From contig NZ_JBCJKP010000001.1 of assembly GCF_039503195.1 (NCBI RefSeq), forward strand, positions 7,564,001 through 7,628,000: a DNA stretch of 64,000 nt, given 5' to 3'. Source of the DNA: Streptomyces mirabilis (GTDB lineage: Bacteria; Actinomycetota; Actinomycetes; Streptomycetales; Streptomycetaceae). A program made the translations under genes and the position numbers. Shown here piece by piece: positions 1 through 8,753 of this stretch (its first letter is position 1; every line of letters starts with the position of its first letter). Below the pieces are notes generated by a model. It made no database searches. It saw only the letters and a program-made list of their open reading frames with translations, and was not told where the DNA came from.

Positions 1-157
1 CCTTGCACAACAGATCGAAATGGAGCCGGTGCTGCTCGGTGAGCACGGCGCGCCTGGGCTGCCGTGAGCTGCGTTCCGCGACGGCGTTGGCCGCGAGGGT
101 GAGCTTGGCCCAGGCACCTGAGCCAAGCCTCCGTATCGCGGAATTCTGTGTGGCCAT
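1..157 (-). CDS. Possible 5' part of an unrecognised protein, cut by the window edge
   Basis: Reading leftwards from an ATG at 157-155 gives an open frame of 52 codons that leaves the window without a stop. The peptide begins MATQNSAIRRLGSG and becomes Ala/Arg-rich. A purine-rich GGGGG sits five bases upstream of the ATG, and third codon positions become GC-rich further into the frame, as in real Streptomyces genes. No family was recognised. It would be transcribed away from the GTPase gene, so 158-510 would be a divergent promoter region. The plus-strand frame over the same bases looks less protein-like. Confidence 0.35.
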   Translation of the reverse strand, partial: MATQNSAIRRLGSGAWAKLTLAANAVAERSSRQPRRAVLTEQHRLHFDLLCK

Positions 158-510
158 GTCAACCCCCGAATCAGGCGACCGTTCCGCCGGTCGTCGGTTG
201 TGGGGCGACAGGGAGCGGACCGGCGAGCGGTGGGCGGCGCGCTTGCCGTCTCCCAGTTTTGCCGAGCGGCTCTGATCGGCGGGGAGGCGGAGAGGAGGCG
301 CACGGAGGGAAGTGCGGGTCGCGTTTCCCGGCGCCATGCCCAACGTGTGCCCCGTGAGCGCCGCTAACAATCGTTCACTTCGCGGGGATTCCTCCCACTC
401 GTATCCTTGGTCGGCAGCCAGTCCCCGTACGAGCGCCGGTTTACGAGCCGTCCTCGTCCAGGAGCCGGTTCGTGAGCCGGAGCACGCGTCGGTGTGAAAG
501 AGGTCGCCCG
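158..510. other. Intergenic region upstream of the G3E GTPase
   Basis: About 350 bases without a convincing gene. Short plus-strand frames are rich in Arg/Ala/Ser and lack ribosome binding sites. It probably holds the promoter of the GTPase gene and perhaps of a leftward partial gene. I looked for a zinc (Zur) box, because G3E GTPases are often Zur-controlled, and saw no convincing palindrome. Confidence 0.5.
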
Positions 511-1830
511 TTGAGCCAGCCCAGCCCTCAGCAGGTCCCGATCGATCAGACCTCAGGTCGGGTCCCGATCGATCAGACCTCAGGTCGGGTCCCGATCGAT
601 CAGACCTCAGGTCGGGTCCCGATCGATCAGACCTCAGGTCGGGTCCTGATCGATCGGACATCAGGTCAGGTCCCCATCGACCGGACCGCCGGTGACCAGG
701 TCCACCTCGACGGAACTTCCGCCCGGCAGATCCCGGTCGTCGTCCTCGCCGGCTTTCTCGGCTCAGGCAAGACCACCCTGCTCAACCACCTCCTGCACCG
801 CAGCGGAGGCAGCCGCATCGGCGCCGTCGTCAACGACTTCGGGGCGATCGAGATCGATGCGATGGCCGTGGCCGGGGCGCTGGGGGACTCCACCGTCTCG
901 CTGGGGAACGGATGCCTGTGCTGCGCCGTCGACGCCAGTGAGCTCGACGAGTATCTCGGGCGGCTGACCCGGCCCTCGGCCCGTATCGACGTCATCGTCA
1001 TCGAGGCGAGCGGCCTCGCCGAGCCGCAGGAGCTCGTGCGGATGGTGCTGGCCAGTGAGCATCCGCGGATCGTCTACGGTGGGCTCGTCGAGGTGGTCGA
1101 CGCGGCCGAGTTCGACGGTACGCGCGAGAAGCATCCCGAGATCGACCGGCATCTCGCGCTCGCCGACCTCGTCGTCGTCAACAAGACCGACCGAGCCGAG
1201 GACGGCGAGCGCGTGCTGCGCACCGTACGCGGGCTTGTCGACCGGGCCGCCGTCGTGCCCGCCACCTACGGCCGCGTCGATCCCGAGTTCCTCTTCGACT
1301 GCAGGCCGAGTGAGGAGCGCATCGGGCAGCTGTCCTTCGACGACCTCCACCGGCACGACGAGAGCGGTCTCCAGGGGCACCACGACCACCTGCACTCCGC
1401 CTACGAAACCCTCTCCTTCAGCTCCGAAGTGCCGCTCGGTCCTCGGGAATTGATGGACTTCCTCGACAGCAGACCCGAGGGGCTCTACCGCATCAAGGGC
1501 TACGTCGATTTCGGCGTCGAGGACAGGGACAACCGGTACGCCGTGCATGCCGTCGGGCGGTTTCTGCGCTTCTACCCGGAGCCCTGGGCTTCTGCCGAGC
1601 CGCGCCTCACCCAGCTCGTGCTGATCGGCTCCGGCATCGACACCTCGGCTCTGGCCAAGGAGTTGGAGGCGTGCGAAAAGGACGCCCCACACGCCGACGA
1701 ACACAGCATGTGGGGCGTCCTTCGCTACGTACAGGACAGCCACGTACAGGACAGCCACGTACAGGACAGCTACCCGGAGGACAGCCACGTTCAGGACGAG
1801 GAGCCCGACGGTCTCGAAGAGACCGGTTGA
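511..1830 (+). CDS. CobW/G3E-family GTP-binding protein with repeat-bearing termini
   Basis: P-loop GTPase of the G3E family (CobW/YciC-like), thought to act as a metal chaperone or metal-homeostasis factor. After about 70 low-complexity residues the Walker A motif appears (GFLGSGKTTLLNHLL), followed by the family metal-binding motif GNGCLCCAV, an EASGLAEP segment and the guanine-recognition NKTD. A CobW C-terminal domain follows, ending near WGVLRY. The TTG at 511 is preferred because AAGAGG lies 8 bases upstream; a GTG at 472 is in frame but poorly placed. The protein has 439 residues. The N-terminus is built from 9-residue repeats (VPIDQTSGR) and the C-terminus from 5-residue repeats (HVQDS), neither usual for the family. 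The stop is one base from the end of the convergent parC. Confidence 0.88.
   Translation: MSQPSPQQVPIDQTSGRVPIDQTSGRVPIDQTSGRVPIDQTSGRVLIDRTSGQVPIDRTAGDQVHLDGTSARQIPVVVLAGFLGSGKTTLLNHLLHRSGGSRIGAVVNDFGAIEIDAMAVAGALGDSTVSLGNGCLCCAVDASELDEYLGRLTRPSARIDVIVIEASGLAEPQELVRMVLASEHPRIVYGGLVEVVDAAEFDGTREKHPEIDRHLALADLVVVNKTDRAEDGERVLRTVRGLVDRAAVVPATYGRVDPEFLFDCRPSEERIGQLSFDDLHRHDESGLQGHHDHLHSAYETLSFSSEVPLGPRELMDFLDSRPEGLYRIKGYVDFGVEDRDNRYAVHAVGRFLRFYPEPWASAEPRLTQLVLIGSGIDTSALAKELEACEKDAPHADEHSMWGVLRYVQDSHVQDSHVQDSYPEDSHVQDEEPDGLEETG
534..695 (+). repeat. Six tandem 27-bp units in the GTPase N-terminus
   Basis: Units start at 534, 561, 588, 615, 642 and 669. The first four look identical, the fifth differs at a few positions and the sixth is more diverged. 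Each is 27 bases, so the reading frame is kept and each unit adds nine residues. Each perfect unit contains GATCGATC and the near-palindrome ACCTCAGGT. The gradient of divergence suggests recent expansion at the 5' side. Confidence 0.9.
1680..1719. other. Hairpin-forming inverted repeat inside the GTPase coding region
   Basis: GGACGCCCCACA and its exact complement TGTGGGGCGTCC flank a 16-base loop. It lies in frame, just before the C-terminal repeats. It resembles the stem of an intrinsic terminator without a T tract. It may be the former gene end, with coding sequence later extended by repeats, but this is inference. Confidence 0.6.
1726..1800 (+). repeat. Five tandem 15-bp units at the GTPase C-terminus
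   Basis: Units of 15 bases (consensus CACGTACAGGACAGC) start at 1726, 1741, 1756, 1771 and 1786. The second and third are identical. In frame they encode (Y/H)VQDS repeats, giving an acidic, hydrophilic tail with several His residues. The tail ends ten codons before the stop. Confidence 0.85.
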
Positions 1831-1831
1831 T

Positions 1832-4291
1832 CTACACCGGGCCCGCCACCACCGACACCGTCTTCGCCAGCGACACTCCCGAGCCGTCACGGCGCGGGTC
1901 GATCTCCGGGAGCTCGGCCGGTGTGCCGTTCTTCTGCGCGGCCCGGGCCGGAAGCGCGCCCGCCCAGGCCAGCGAGAGGCAGTCCTCGCCCTTCAGGAAC
2001 CGCTGGCAGCGCACGCCACCCGTGGCGCGGCCCTTGCGCGGGTACTGGTCGAAGGGTGTCAGCTTGGCCGTGGTCTGGACGGAGTCGTCCAGCGTGCCGC
2101 GCGAGCCCGCCACCGTGAAGACCACCGCGTCCACCGCCGGGTCGACCGCGGTGAAGGAGATCACCTTCGCGCCCTCGGTGAGCTTGATGCCCGTCATGCC
2201 GCCCGCCGCCCGGCCCTGCGGGCGGACCTGCGAGGCCTGGTAGCGCAGCAGCTGGGCGTCGTCGGTGATGAAGACCAGGTCCTCTTCGCCGGTGCGCAGT
2301 TCGACCGCGCCGACGATCCGGTCGCCGTCCTTGAGGGTGATGACCTCCAACTCCTCCTTGTTCGAGGGGTAGTCGGGGACCACACGCTTCACGACGCCCT
2401 GTTCGGTGCCGATCGCCAGGCCGGGCGAGGACTCGTCGAGCGTCGTCAGACAGATCACCGTCTCGTCCGGCTCCAGGGAGGACAGGAACTCCGCGATCGG
2501 AGCGCCTCCGGAGAGGTTGGGCGCCGACGCTGTCTCCGGCAGCTGTGGCAGGTCGATCACACTCAGCCGGAGCAGGCGGCCCGAGGACGTGACCGCCCCG
2601 ATCTCGCCGCGGGCCGTCGCCGGCACCGCGGAGACGATCAGGTCGTGCTTGGTGCGCTTGGCGTCCTCGGCCTCCTCGAAGGGGTCGCCGTTGGCCGTAC
2701 GGGCCAGCAGGCCCGTCGAGGACAGGAGCACCCGGCACGGGTCGTCGGCCACCTGGAGCGAGACCGTCGCGGTGGGGGTGCCCGCGGACTCCAGGAGCAC
2801 CGTGCGCCGGTCGGTGCCGAACTTCTTGGCGACCGCGGCCAGTTCTCCGGAGACCAGCTTGCGCAGCTCGGCGTCCGAGTCGAGGATGCCGGTCAGCTCG
2901 TCGATCTCGCCGTTGAGCCGGTCGCGCTCCGACTCCAACTCGATGCGGTCGAACCTGGTCAGGCGGCGCAGCGGGGTGTCCAGGATGTACTGCGTCTGGA
3001 TCTCGGAGAGCGAGAAGTGCTCGATCAGGCGTTCCTTCGCCTGCGCCGAGTTGTCGCTGGAGCGGATGAGGCGGATGACCTCGTCGATGTCCAGGAGGGC
3101 GACGAGGAGGCCCTCGACCAGGTGGAGGCGGTCGCGCTTCTTGCTGCGGCGGAACTCACTGCGGCGGCGCACGACGTTGAAGCGGTGGTCGAGATAGACC
3201 TCGAGGAGTTCCTTGAGGCCCAGGGTGAGCGGCTGACCGTCCACCAACGCCACGTTGTTGATGCCGAAGGACTCCTCCATCGGCGTCAGCTTGTAGAGCT
3301 GCTCCAGGACCGCTTCCGGCACGAAGCCGTTCTTGATCTCGATGACCAGGCGCAGTCCGTGCGAGCGGTCGGTGAGGTCCTTGACGTCGGCGATGCCCTG
3401 GAGCTTCTTGGCGTTGACCAGGTCCTTGATCTTGCTGATCACCTTCTCCGGGCCGACGGTGAAGGGCAGTTCGGTGACGACGAGGCCCTTGCGGCGCGCC
3501 GTGACGTCCTCCACCGACACCGTGGCGCGGATCTTGAAGGTGCCGCGGCCCGACTCGTAGGCGTCCCTGATCCCGGTCAGGCCGACGATCCGGCCGCCCG
3601 TGGGCAGGTCTGGGCCCGGCACGTACTTCATCAGCGTGTCCAGGTCGGCGCCCGGATAGCGGATCAGGTGGCGGGCGGCCGCGATGACCTCGCCGAGGTT
3701 GTGCGGCGGCATGTTCGTCGCCATACCGACGGCGATCCCGGACGAGCCGTTGACCAGCAGGTTCGGGTACGCCGCCGGGAGGACGTCGGGCTCCTGCTCC
3801 TGGCCGTCGTAGTTCGGCGTGAAATCGACCGTGTCCTCGTCGATGGACTCGGTCATCAGTGACGTGGCGTCGGCCATCCGGCACTCGGTGTAACGCATGG
3901 CGGCCGGCGGGTCGTCATTGCCGAGCGAACCGAAGTTGCCGTGGCCGTCGACCAGCGGCAGGCGCATGGAGAACGGCTGGGCCAGGCGCACGAGTGCGTC
4001 GTAGATCGACGCGTCGCCGTGCGGGTGGAGCTTACCCATGACCTCGCCGACGACGCGGGCGCACTTCACATAGCCGCGGTCGGGGCGCAGCCCCATCTCG
4101 TTCATCTGGTACACGATGCGGCGGTGCACGGGCTTGAGGCCGTCACGGGCGTCCGGCAGGGCTCGCGAATAGATGACCGAGTACGCGTATTCGAGGAAGG
4201 AGCCCTGCATCTCGTCCACGACGTCGATGTCGAGGATCTTCTCCTCGTACGAGTCGTCGGGCGGCGGGGTCTTCGTGCTGCGGCGGGCCAT
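1832..4291 (-). CDS. parC: DNA topoisomerase IV subunit A
   Basis: Type IIA topoisomerase A subunit that cuts and reseals DNA and decatenates daughter chromosomes together with ParE. The 819-residue length fits Streptomyces ParC. The start at 4291 is chosen because AAGGAG lies 11 bases upstream and the protein then opens [11 protein letters not shown]; an upstream in-frame extension is Arg-rich and unlikely. The quinolone-region motif [13 protein letters not shown] is at about residues 90-102, and the active tyrosine lies in [11 protein letters not shown] (about Tyr134). The C-terminal half forms the DNA-wrapping domain. The ParC-type [18 protein letters not shown] separates it from GyrA. parE is not in this window. 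Confidence 0.95.
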   Translation of the reverse strand: MARRSTKTPPPDDSYEEKILDIDVVDEMQGSFLEYAYSVIYSRALPDARDGLKPVHRRIVYQMNEMGLRPDRGYVKCARVVGEVMGKLHPHGDASIYDALVRLAQPFSMRLPLVDGHGNFGSLGNDDPPAAMRYTECRMADATSLMTESIDEDTVDFTPNYDGQEQEPDVLPAAYPNLLVNGSSGIAVGMATNMPPHNLGEVIAAARHLIRYPGADLDTLMKYVPGPDLPTGGRIVGLTGIRDAYESGRGTFKIRATVSVEDVTARRKGLVVTELPFTVGPEKVISKIKDLVNAKKLQGIADVKDLTDRSHGLRLVIEIKNGFVPEAVLEQLYKLTPMEESFGINNVALVDGQPLTLGLKELLEVYLDHRFNVVRRRSEFRRSKKRDRLHLVEGLLVALLDIDEVIRLIRSSDNSAQAKERLIEHFSLSEIQTQYILDTPLRRLTRFDRIELESERDRLNGEIDELTGILDSDAELRKLVSGELAAVAKKFGTDRRTVLLESAGTPTATVSLQVADDPCRVLLSSTGLLARTANGDPFEEAEDAKRTKHDLIVSAVPATARGEIGAVTSSGRLLRLSVIDLPQLPETASAPNLSGGAPIAEFLSSLEPDETVICLTTLDESSPGLAIGTEQGVVKRVVPDYPSNKEELEVITLKDGDRIVGAVELRTGEEDLVFITDDAQLLRYQASQVRPQGRAAGGMTGIKLTEGAKVISFTAVDPAVDAVVFTVAGSRGTLDDSVQTTAKLTPFDQYPRKGRATGGVRCQRFLKGEDCLSLAWAGALPARAAQKNGTPAELPEIDPRRDGSGVSLAKTVSVVAGPV

Positions 4292-4570
4292 CGCTGCTGC
4301 GGCTCCTTCACAGTCTCTGCCGGGGCATGAACGGGTTCTGACGCGCACCATTGTGGACCGCCGCACTGACAACGCCGACCGCGACCCGTCCATAGGGGCT
4401 CCGCGGAGCCCGGTTCCGCTCGCTCACGGTGAACGGAAGTCCGGCCTCCCACCTCAGGAATTCTCGCTCTCGGCGTACGAGGCGCGGGAACTTCGCCACC
4501 GGTCGGCGCGCTTGCATACAGTGGCAGGACCGGCAGGAATTCTGCAGTTTCCGCGATCGAAGGGACGTAC

Positions 4571-5911
4571 ATGCCCATGGGTCACACGGCCACAGCTGAG
4601 GCAGGCTCCGGCGGCCTGACAGCGACCGAGCACCGCCTGGCCAACGGCCTGCGCGTGGTGCTCTCCGAGGACCATCTGACCCCGGTCGCGGCGGTGTGCC
4701 TCTGGTACGACGTCGGCTCTCGGCACGAGGTCAAGGGCCGTACCGGCCTTGCTCACCTTTTCGAGCACCTGATGTTCCAGGGCTCCGGCCAGGTGAAGGG
4801 CAACGGCCACTTCGAACTGGTGCAGGGCGCGGGCGGCTCCCTCAACGGAACGACCAGCTTCGAGCGCACCAACTACTTCGAGACGATGCCCGCCCACCAG
4901 CTGGAGCTCGCCCTCTGGCTGGAGGCCGACCGCATGGGCTCGCTGCTGGCCGCGCTCGACGACGAGTCCATGGAGAACCAGCGGGACGTCGTCAAGAACG
5001 AGCGCCGCCAGCGTTACGACAACGTGCCCTACGGCACCGCCTTCGAGAAGCTGACCGCGCTCGCCTACCCCGAGGGCCACCCCTACCACCACACCCCGAT
5101 CGGGTCGATGGCGGACCTGGACGCGGCGACCCTGGAGGACGCCCGCGCCTTCTTCCGCACCTACTACGCGCCGAACAACGCGGTGCTCTCCGTGGTCGGG
5201 GACATCGACCCGCGGCAGACACTCGCCTGGATCGAGAAGTACTTCGGCTCCATCCCCGGGCACGACGGCAAGCCCGCCCCGCGCGACGGCTCGCTGCCCG
5301 AGGTCATCGGTGAGCAACTGCGCGAGGTCGTCGAGGAGGAGGTCCCGGCGCGCGCCCTGATGGCCGCCTACCGGCTCCCGGAGGACGGCACGCGTGCGGC
5401 CGACGCGGCCGACGTGGCGCTCACCATCCTCGGCGGCGGCGAGTCGTCCCGGCTCTACAACCGGCTCGTACGCCGCGACCGCACCGCCGTCGCGGCCGGG
5501 TTCGGCCTGCTGCGGCTCGCCGGAGCGCCCTCCCTGGGCTGGCTGGACGTGAAGACGTCCGGTGACGTCGAGGTCCCGGTGATCGAGTCCGCCGTCGACG
5601 CGGAGCTCGCCCGGTTCGCCGAGGAGGGCCCCACGGACGAGGAGATGGAGCGCGCCCAGGCCCAGTTGGAGCGCGAGTGGCTGGACCGGCTCGGTACGGT
5701 CGCCGGCCGCGCCGACGAACTGTGCCGGTACGCCGTCCTGTTCGGCGACCCGCAGCTCGCCCTGACGGCCGTACAGCGTGTCCTGGACATCACGGCCGAG
5801 GAGGTCCAGGAGGTCGCCAAGGCCCGTCTGCGCCCCGACAACCGCGCGGTGCTCGTGTACGAGCCGGTCGCTGCCGACACCACCGAAGAGGACGAGGAGG
5901 CGGCGAAGTGA
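4571..5911 (+). CDS. M16-family zinc metallopeptidase, catalytic subunit
   Basis: Pitrilysin/processing-peptidase family enzyme of 446 residues. The inverted zinc motif HLFEH is present at residues 62-66 (His62, Glu65, His66), with further conserved Glu residues downstream, so it is the catalytic partner. It is predicted cytoplasmic, as no signal peptide is seen. AGGGA lies a few bases before the ATG at 4571; a second in-frame ATG at 4577 is possible. Its stop overlaps the GTG of the next M16 gene by four bases (GTGA), implying translational coupling and a two-subunit protease of the bacterial mitochondrial-processing-peptidase type. The region 4292-4570 between it and the divergent parC must hold both promoters. 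Confidence 0.9.
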   Translation: MPMGHTATAEAGSGGLTATEHRLANGLRVVLSEDHLTPVAAVCLWYDVGSRHEVKGRTGLAHLFEHLMFQGSGQVKGNGHFELVQGAGGSLNGTTSFERTNYFETMPAHQLELALWLEADRMGSLLAALDDESMENQRDVVKNERRQRYDNVPYGTAFEKLTALAYPEGHPYHHTPIGSMADLDAATLEDARAFFRTYYAPNNAVLSVVGDIDPRQTLAWIEKYFGSIPGHDGKPAPRDGSLPEVIGEQLREVVEEEVPARALMAAYRLPEDGTRAADAADVALTILGGGESSRLYNRLVRRDRTAVAAGFGLLRLAGAPSLGWLDVKTSGDVEVPVIESAVDAELARFAEEGPTDEEMERAQAQLEREWLDRLGTVAGRADELCRYAVLFGDPQLALTAVQRVLDITAEEVQEVAKARLRPDNRAVLVYEPVAADTTEEDEEAAK

Positions 5912-7296
5912 CCGAGCTCGCCACCATGGACTTCCACCCACAGCCCCAGGCGGGTCAGCCCAAGCCCTGGGCCTTCCCGGCGCCCGAGCGCGGCACGCTG
6001 GACAACGGCCTGACCGTGCTGCGCTGCCACCGCCCCGGCCAGCAAGTCGTCGCCGTCGAGGTGCTGCTCGCCGCGCCGCTGGAGGCCGAGCCCGTGGGCC
6101 TCGACGGCGTCGCCACGATCATGGCGCGCGCCTTCTCCGAGGGCACCGACAAGCTCTCCGCGGAGGAGTTCGCCGCCGAGCTGGAGCGCTGCGGCGCCAC
6201 CCTCGACGCGCACGCCGATCACCCCGGCGTACGGCTGTCGCTCGAAGTGCCCGTCTCGCGCCTGCCCAAGGCGCTCGGGCTGCTCGCCGACGCCCTGAGG
6301 GCACCGGCGTTCGCGGAGAGCGAGGTCGAGCGCCTGGTGCGCAACCGGCTCGACGAGATCCCGCACGAGACGGCGAACCCGGCCCGGCGTGCCGCCAAGG
6401 AGCTCTCCAAGGAGCTGTTCCCGGCGACCTCGCGCATGTCGCGCCCGCGCCAGGGCACCGAGGAGACCGTCCAGAAGATCGACTCGACGACCGTACGCGC
6501 CTTCTTCGACAAGCACGTACGTCCCGCCACGTCCACCGCCGTGATTGTCGGCGACCTGACCGGCGTCGACCTCGACGCGCTGCTCGCCGAGACGCTCGGC
6601 GACTGGACCGGTTCGTCCGCCGAGCCGCGCCCCGTGCCGCCGGTGGCCGCCGACGACACCGGCCGTGTGATCATCGTGGACCGCCCCGGCGCGGTCCAGA
6701 CGCAGCTGCTCATCGGCCGTGTCGGCGCCGACCGGCACGACCGTGTGTGGCCCGCCCAGGTGCTCGGCACGTACTGCCTCGGCGGCACTCTCACCTCGCG
6801 TCTGGACCGCGTCCTGCGCGAGGAAAAGGGCTACACCTACGGTGTGCGGGCGTTCGGCCAGGTCCTGCGCGCCGCGCCGGACGGAACCGGTATCGCGATG
6901 CTCGCCATCAGCGGCTCCGTGGACACCCCGAACACCGGCCCTGCGCTCGACGACCTCTGGAAGGTGCTGCGCACCCTCGCCGCAGAGGGCCTGACGGACG
7001 CCGAGCGCGACGTCGCCGTACAGAACCTGGTGGGGGTGGCGCCCCTCAAGTTCGAGACCGCGGCGGCCGTCGCGGGCACACTCGCGGACCAGGTCGAGCA
7101 GTACCTGCCGGACGACTACCAGGCGACGCTGTACCAGCAACTCGCCGCGACGGGCACCGTGGAGGCCACCGCGGCCGCCGTGAGCGCCTTCCCGGTGGAC
7201 CGTCTGGTGACCGTCCTCGTCGGCGACGCCGCGCAGATCCAGGAGCCCGTCAAGGCCCTCGGAATCGGTGAAGTGACCGTCGTTTCGGCGGAGTAG
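5908..7296 (+). CDS. M16-family peptidase-like protein, non-catalytic partner
   Basis: 462-residue M16 homologue, translationally coupled to the preceding gene. The zinc motif is absent: the equivalent region reads TIMARAFSEG instead of HxxEH. It keeps the substrate-binding Arg/Tyr-type segment (TSRLDRVLREEKGYTYG) of the non-catalytic subunit. Such proteins pair with a catalytic M16 subunit to form the peptide-degrading chamber. The GTG at 5908 is chosen because it overlaps the upstream stop and the protein then begins with the family-like LDNGLTVL strand about 35 residues in. A strong terminator follows at 7382-7420. Confidence 0.9.
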   Translation: MTELATMDFHPQPQAGQPKPWAFPAPERGTLDNGLTVLRCHRPGQQVVAVEVLLAAPLEAEPVGLDGVATIMARAFSEGTDKLSAEEFAAELERCGATLDAHADHPGVRLSLEVPVSRLPKALGLLADALRAPAFAESEVERLVRNRLDEIPHETANPARRAAKELSKELFPATSRMSRPRQGTEETVQKIDSTTVRAFFDKHVRPATSTAVIVGDLTGVDLDALLAETLGDWTGSSAEPRPVPPVAADDTGRVIIVDRPGAVQTQLLIGRVGADRHDRVWPAQVLGTYCLGGTLTSRLDRVLREEKGYTYGVRAFGQVLRAAPDGTGIAMLAISGSVDTPNTGPALDDLWKVLRTLAAEGLTDAERDVAVQNLVGVAPLKFETAAAVAGTLADQVEQYLPDDYQATLYQQLAATGTVEATAAAVSAFPVDRLVTVLVGDAAQIQEPVKALGIGEVTVVSAE

Positions 7297-7318
7297 AGGT
7301 TCACGGAGTGGAGGTTCA
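7289..7318 (+). repeat. 15-bp tandem duplication spanning a stop codon
   Basis: CGGAGTAGAGGTTCA at 7289-7303 is followed directly by CGGAGTGGAGGTTCA at 7304-7318, one mismatch. The first unit contains the TAG stop of the M16 partner gene; in the second the codon is TGG. See the finding on stop-codon duplications. Confidence 0.8.
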
Positions 7319-7381
7319 GCGGCTCAGTGGGGGCCGGCTGTAAGCCGAGCCGCACGCGGAGCGGAAGAGCGTGACTCCGCA

Positions 7382-7420
7382 GGGCCCGGGTGACTGAAGA
7401 GTCGCCCGGGCCCCTTTTTT
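7382..7420 (+). terminator. Intrinsic terminator after the M16 pair
   Basis: GGGCCCGGGTGACT pairs with AGTCGCCCGGGCCC (one G-U pair) around a tight loop and is followed by six T residues. This is a strong, classical rho-independent terminator for the peptidase operon, separating it from the riboswitch-controlled gene. Confidence 0.9.
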
Positions 7421-7610
7421 GATCGGATTTCCGCTCGGGTCCTCGCTCGGACTTCATCCCCAAGATGTCCGTATTGGTAGGGAGGTTGCCCGTCTGCCCT
7501 GTGGCATGCACTACAAAAGCCGTGATCCGTTTGTTGATGGAAAGACGCTCCGTCTAGCGTCGGTGCGGCTGTTCGTCAGGCAGTGCGCCGCGCCCGCGGC
7601 ACCGGACAGT

Positions 7611-7768
7611 CATCGCCGAGTCCCCGTACGGCGCGAGCCAGGGGAGCCGGGGACCCACACGTAGTCCCTGGGGTGAATCGGACGCCCTCCCTGGAGGGGG
7701 TCCGTAGGAGACCTTCCTGCTCCGAACCCGTCAGCTAACCCGGTAGGCGAGAGGGAAGGAAAGGATCA
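7611..7768 (+). promoter_or_regulatory. Cyclic di-AMP riboswitch (ydaO/yuaA type)
   Basis: The leader of the M23 peptidase gene contains the conserved blocks of the ydaO-yuaA aptamer: GGGGTGAATC at about 7670-7680, a central CGTAGGAG, then CGAACCCGTCAGCTAACC with CGGTAGGCG and the purine tail GAGGGAAGGAAAGGA. Their order matches the family consensus as I know it. The class binds cyclic di-AMP and usually represses expression; in Streptomyces it precedes cell-wall hydrolases such as rpfA. The 3' purine strand also contains the likely ribosome binding site (AAGGA, about 11 bases before the ATG), so ligand binding could act on translation as well as transcription. No separate terminator hairpin is obvious between aptamer and gene. 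Bases 7421-7610 are the rest of the leader/promoter region. Confidence 0.9.
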
Positions 7769-7776
7769 GCCCCTAC

Positions 7777-8541
7777 ATGGCGTTCACCTGTGGCCCCGGG
7801 AAACACCGCCGTCCGAGCCGCGTGAAGCGCTCCACCACGAACGCCGTCGGCGTCGCCGCGCTCACCACGACCGGTGTCATCGGAACCCTGGCCGCCCCGG
7901 CACTCGCCGCGGACGCCTCCGTCGAGCAGACCGGGCTGACCCAGGCCATCACCCTCGGCGACAACGTCGCCGCCCAGATCGACGCGCAGGCCGTCGCCCA
8001 GAAGCGCGCCGCCGACGAGGCCGCCGCGCGCAAGAAGGCCGAGGAAGCCGCGCGCAAGAGGGCCGCCGAGGAGGCGAAGAAGGAACGCGAGGCCAAGGAG
8101 CGTGCCGCCCGCGCCGCCGAGCGCAAGCGCCTCAACACCTTCGTCCTGCCGATCACCGGCTCGTACATCTCCACCGGCTACAAGACCGGCGGCAGCCTCT
8201 GGTCCTCCGGCAGCCACACGGGCGTCGACTTCCACGCCGCCTCCGGGACCCCGGTCCACGCGGTCGGCTCCGGCACGGTCGTCACGGCCGGCTGGGGTGG
8301 CGCGTACGGCAACCAGATCGTCCTGAAGATGCACGACGGCACCTACACGATGTACGGCCACCTGTCGTCCATCGGTGTCTCCGTGGGGCAGACGGTCACC
8401 CCGGGCCAGCAGATCGGCCTGTCCGGCTCGACCGGGAACACCACGGGGCCGCACCTCCACTTCGAGGCCCGTACGACGGCGGAGTACGGCTCCGACATGG
8501 ACCCGGTCGCCTATCTCCGCTCGCACGGCGTGAACGTCTGA
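7777..8541 (+). CDS. Secreted M23 (LytM) peptidoglycan endopeptidase
   Basis: 254-residue exported cell-wall hydrolase. The N-terminus has basic residues, a hydrophobic stretch and an AAPALAA-type cleavage site near residue 45. A long Ala/Lys/Glu coiled coil (about residues 75-115) follows, then a C-terminal M23 domain. Zinc and catalytic motifs are HTGVDFH and GPHLHFE, with the intervening YGHLS. The family cleaves peptide cross-bridges in peptidoglycan. It stands alone between two terminators and is preceded by a c-di-AMP riboswitch, so wall remodelling is probably tied to this osmotic second messenger. Confidence 0.93.
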   Translation: MAFTCGPGKHRRPSRVKRSTTNAVGVAALTTTGVIGTLAAPALAADASVEQTGLTQAITLGDNVAAQIDAQAVAQKRAADEAAARKKAEEAARKRAAEEAKKEREAKERAARAAERKRLNTFVLPITGSYISTGYKTGGSLWSSGSHTGVDFHAASGTPVHAVGSGTVVTAGWGGAYGNQIVLKMHDGTYTMYGHLSSIGVSVGQTVTPGQQIGLSGSTGNTTGPHLHFEARTTAEYGSDMDPVAYLRSHGVNV

Positions 8542-8565
8542 CGCTCGCACAGCCCGAACGTCTGA
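8518..8565 (+). repeat. 24-bp tandem duplication spanning a stop codon
   Basis: Two 24-base units, 8518-8541 and 8542-8565, agree at 21 positions. Each ends in GAACGTCTGA. The TGA of the first is the real stop of the M23 gene and the second repeats it in the same frame. Confidence 0.8.
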
Positions 8566-8585
8566 CGACCGGCGTCAACACTTCC

Positions 8586-8615
8586 GAAGCCCCGGCTCCC
8601 CCCAGCCGGGGCTTC
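8586..8615 (+). terminator. Terminator after the M23 peptidase
   Basis: GAAGCCCCGGCT and AGCCGGGGCTTC form a 12-base-pair stem with a C-rich 6-base loop. No long T tract follows, which is common for Streptomyces terminators. Confidence 0.8.
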
Positions 8616-8753
8616 GTCGTTTCGAACGACAGTCTGTCCAAAAAATATCCATGGATTCCGGCCCGCCATCGGAAATTCCGGTTCTCTGCAATAGAGTCAC
8701 TGAACAAGCGTCAATCGACCGCGTTTCGCGGGGATTAAGGCGGAGGTCCGGTC

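Noticed and set aside
472..510. GTG start of the GTPase at 472
   Set aside because: The TTG at 511 has a better placed AAGAGG; the extra 13 residues are Arg-rich and unconserved in character.
534..695. CRISPR-like array
   Set aside because: The 27-bp units are directly adjacent without spacers and lie in frame inside a coding region.
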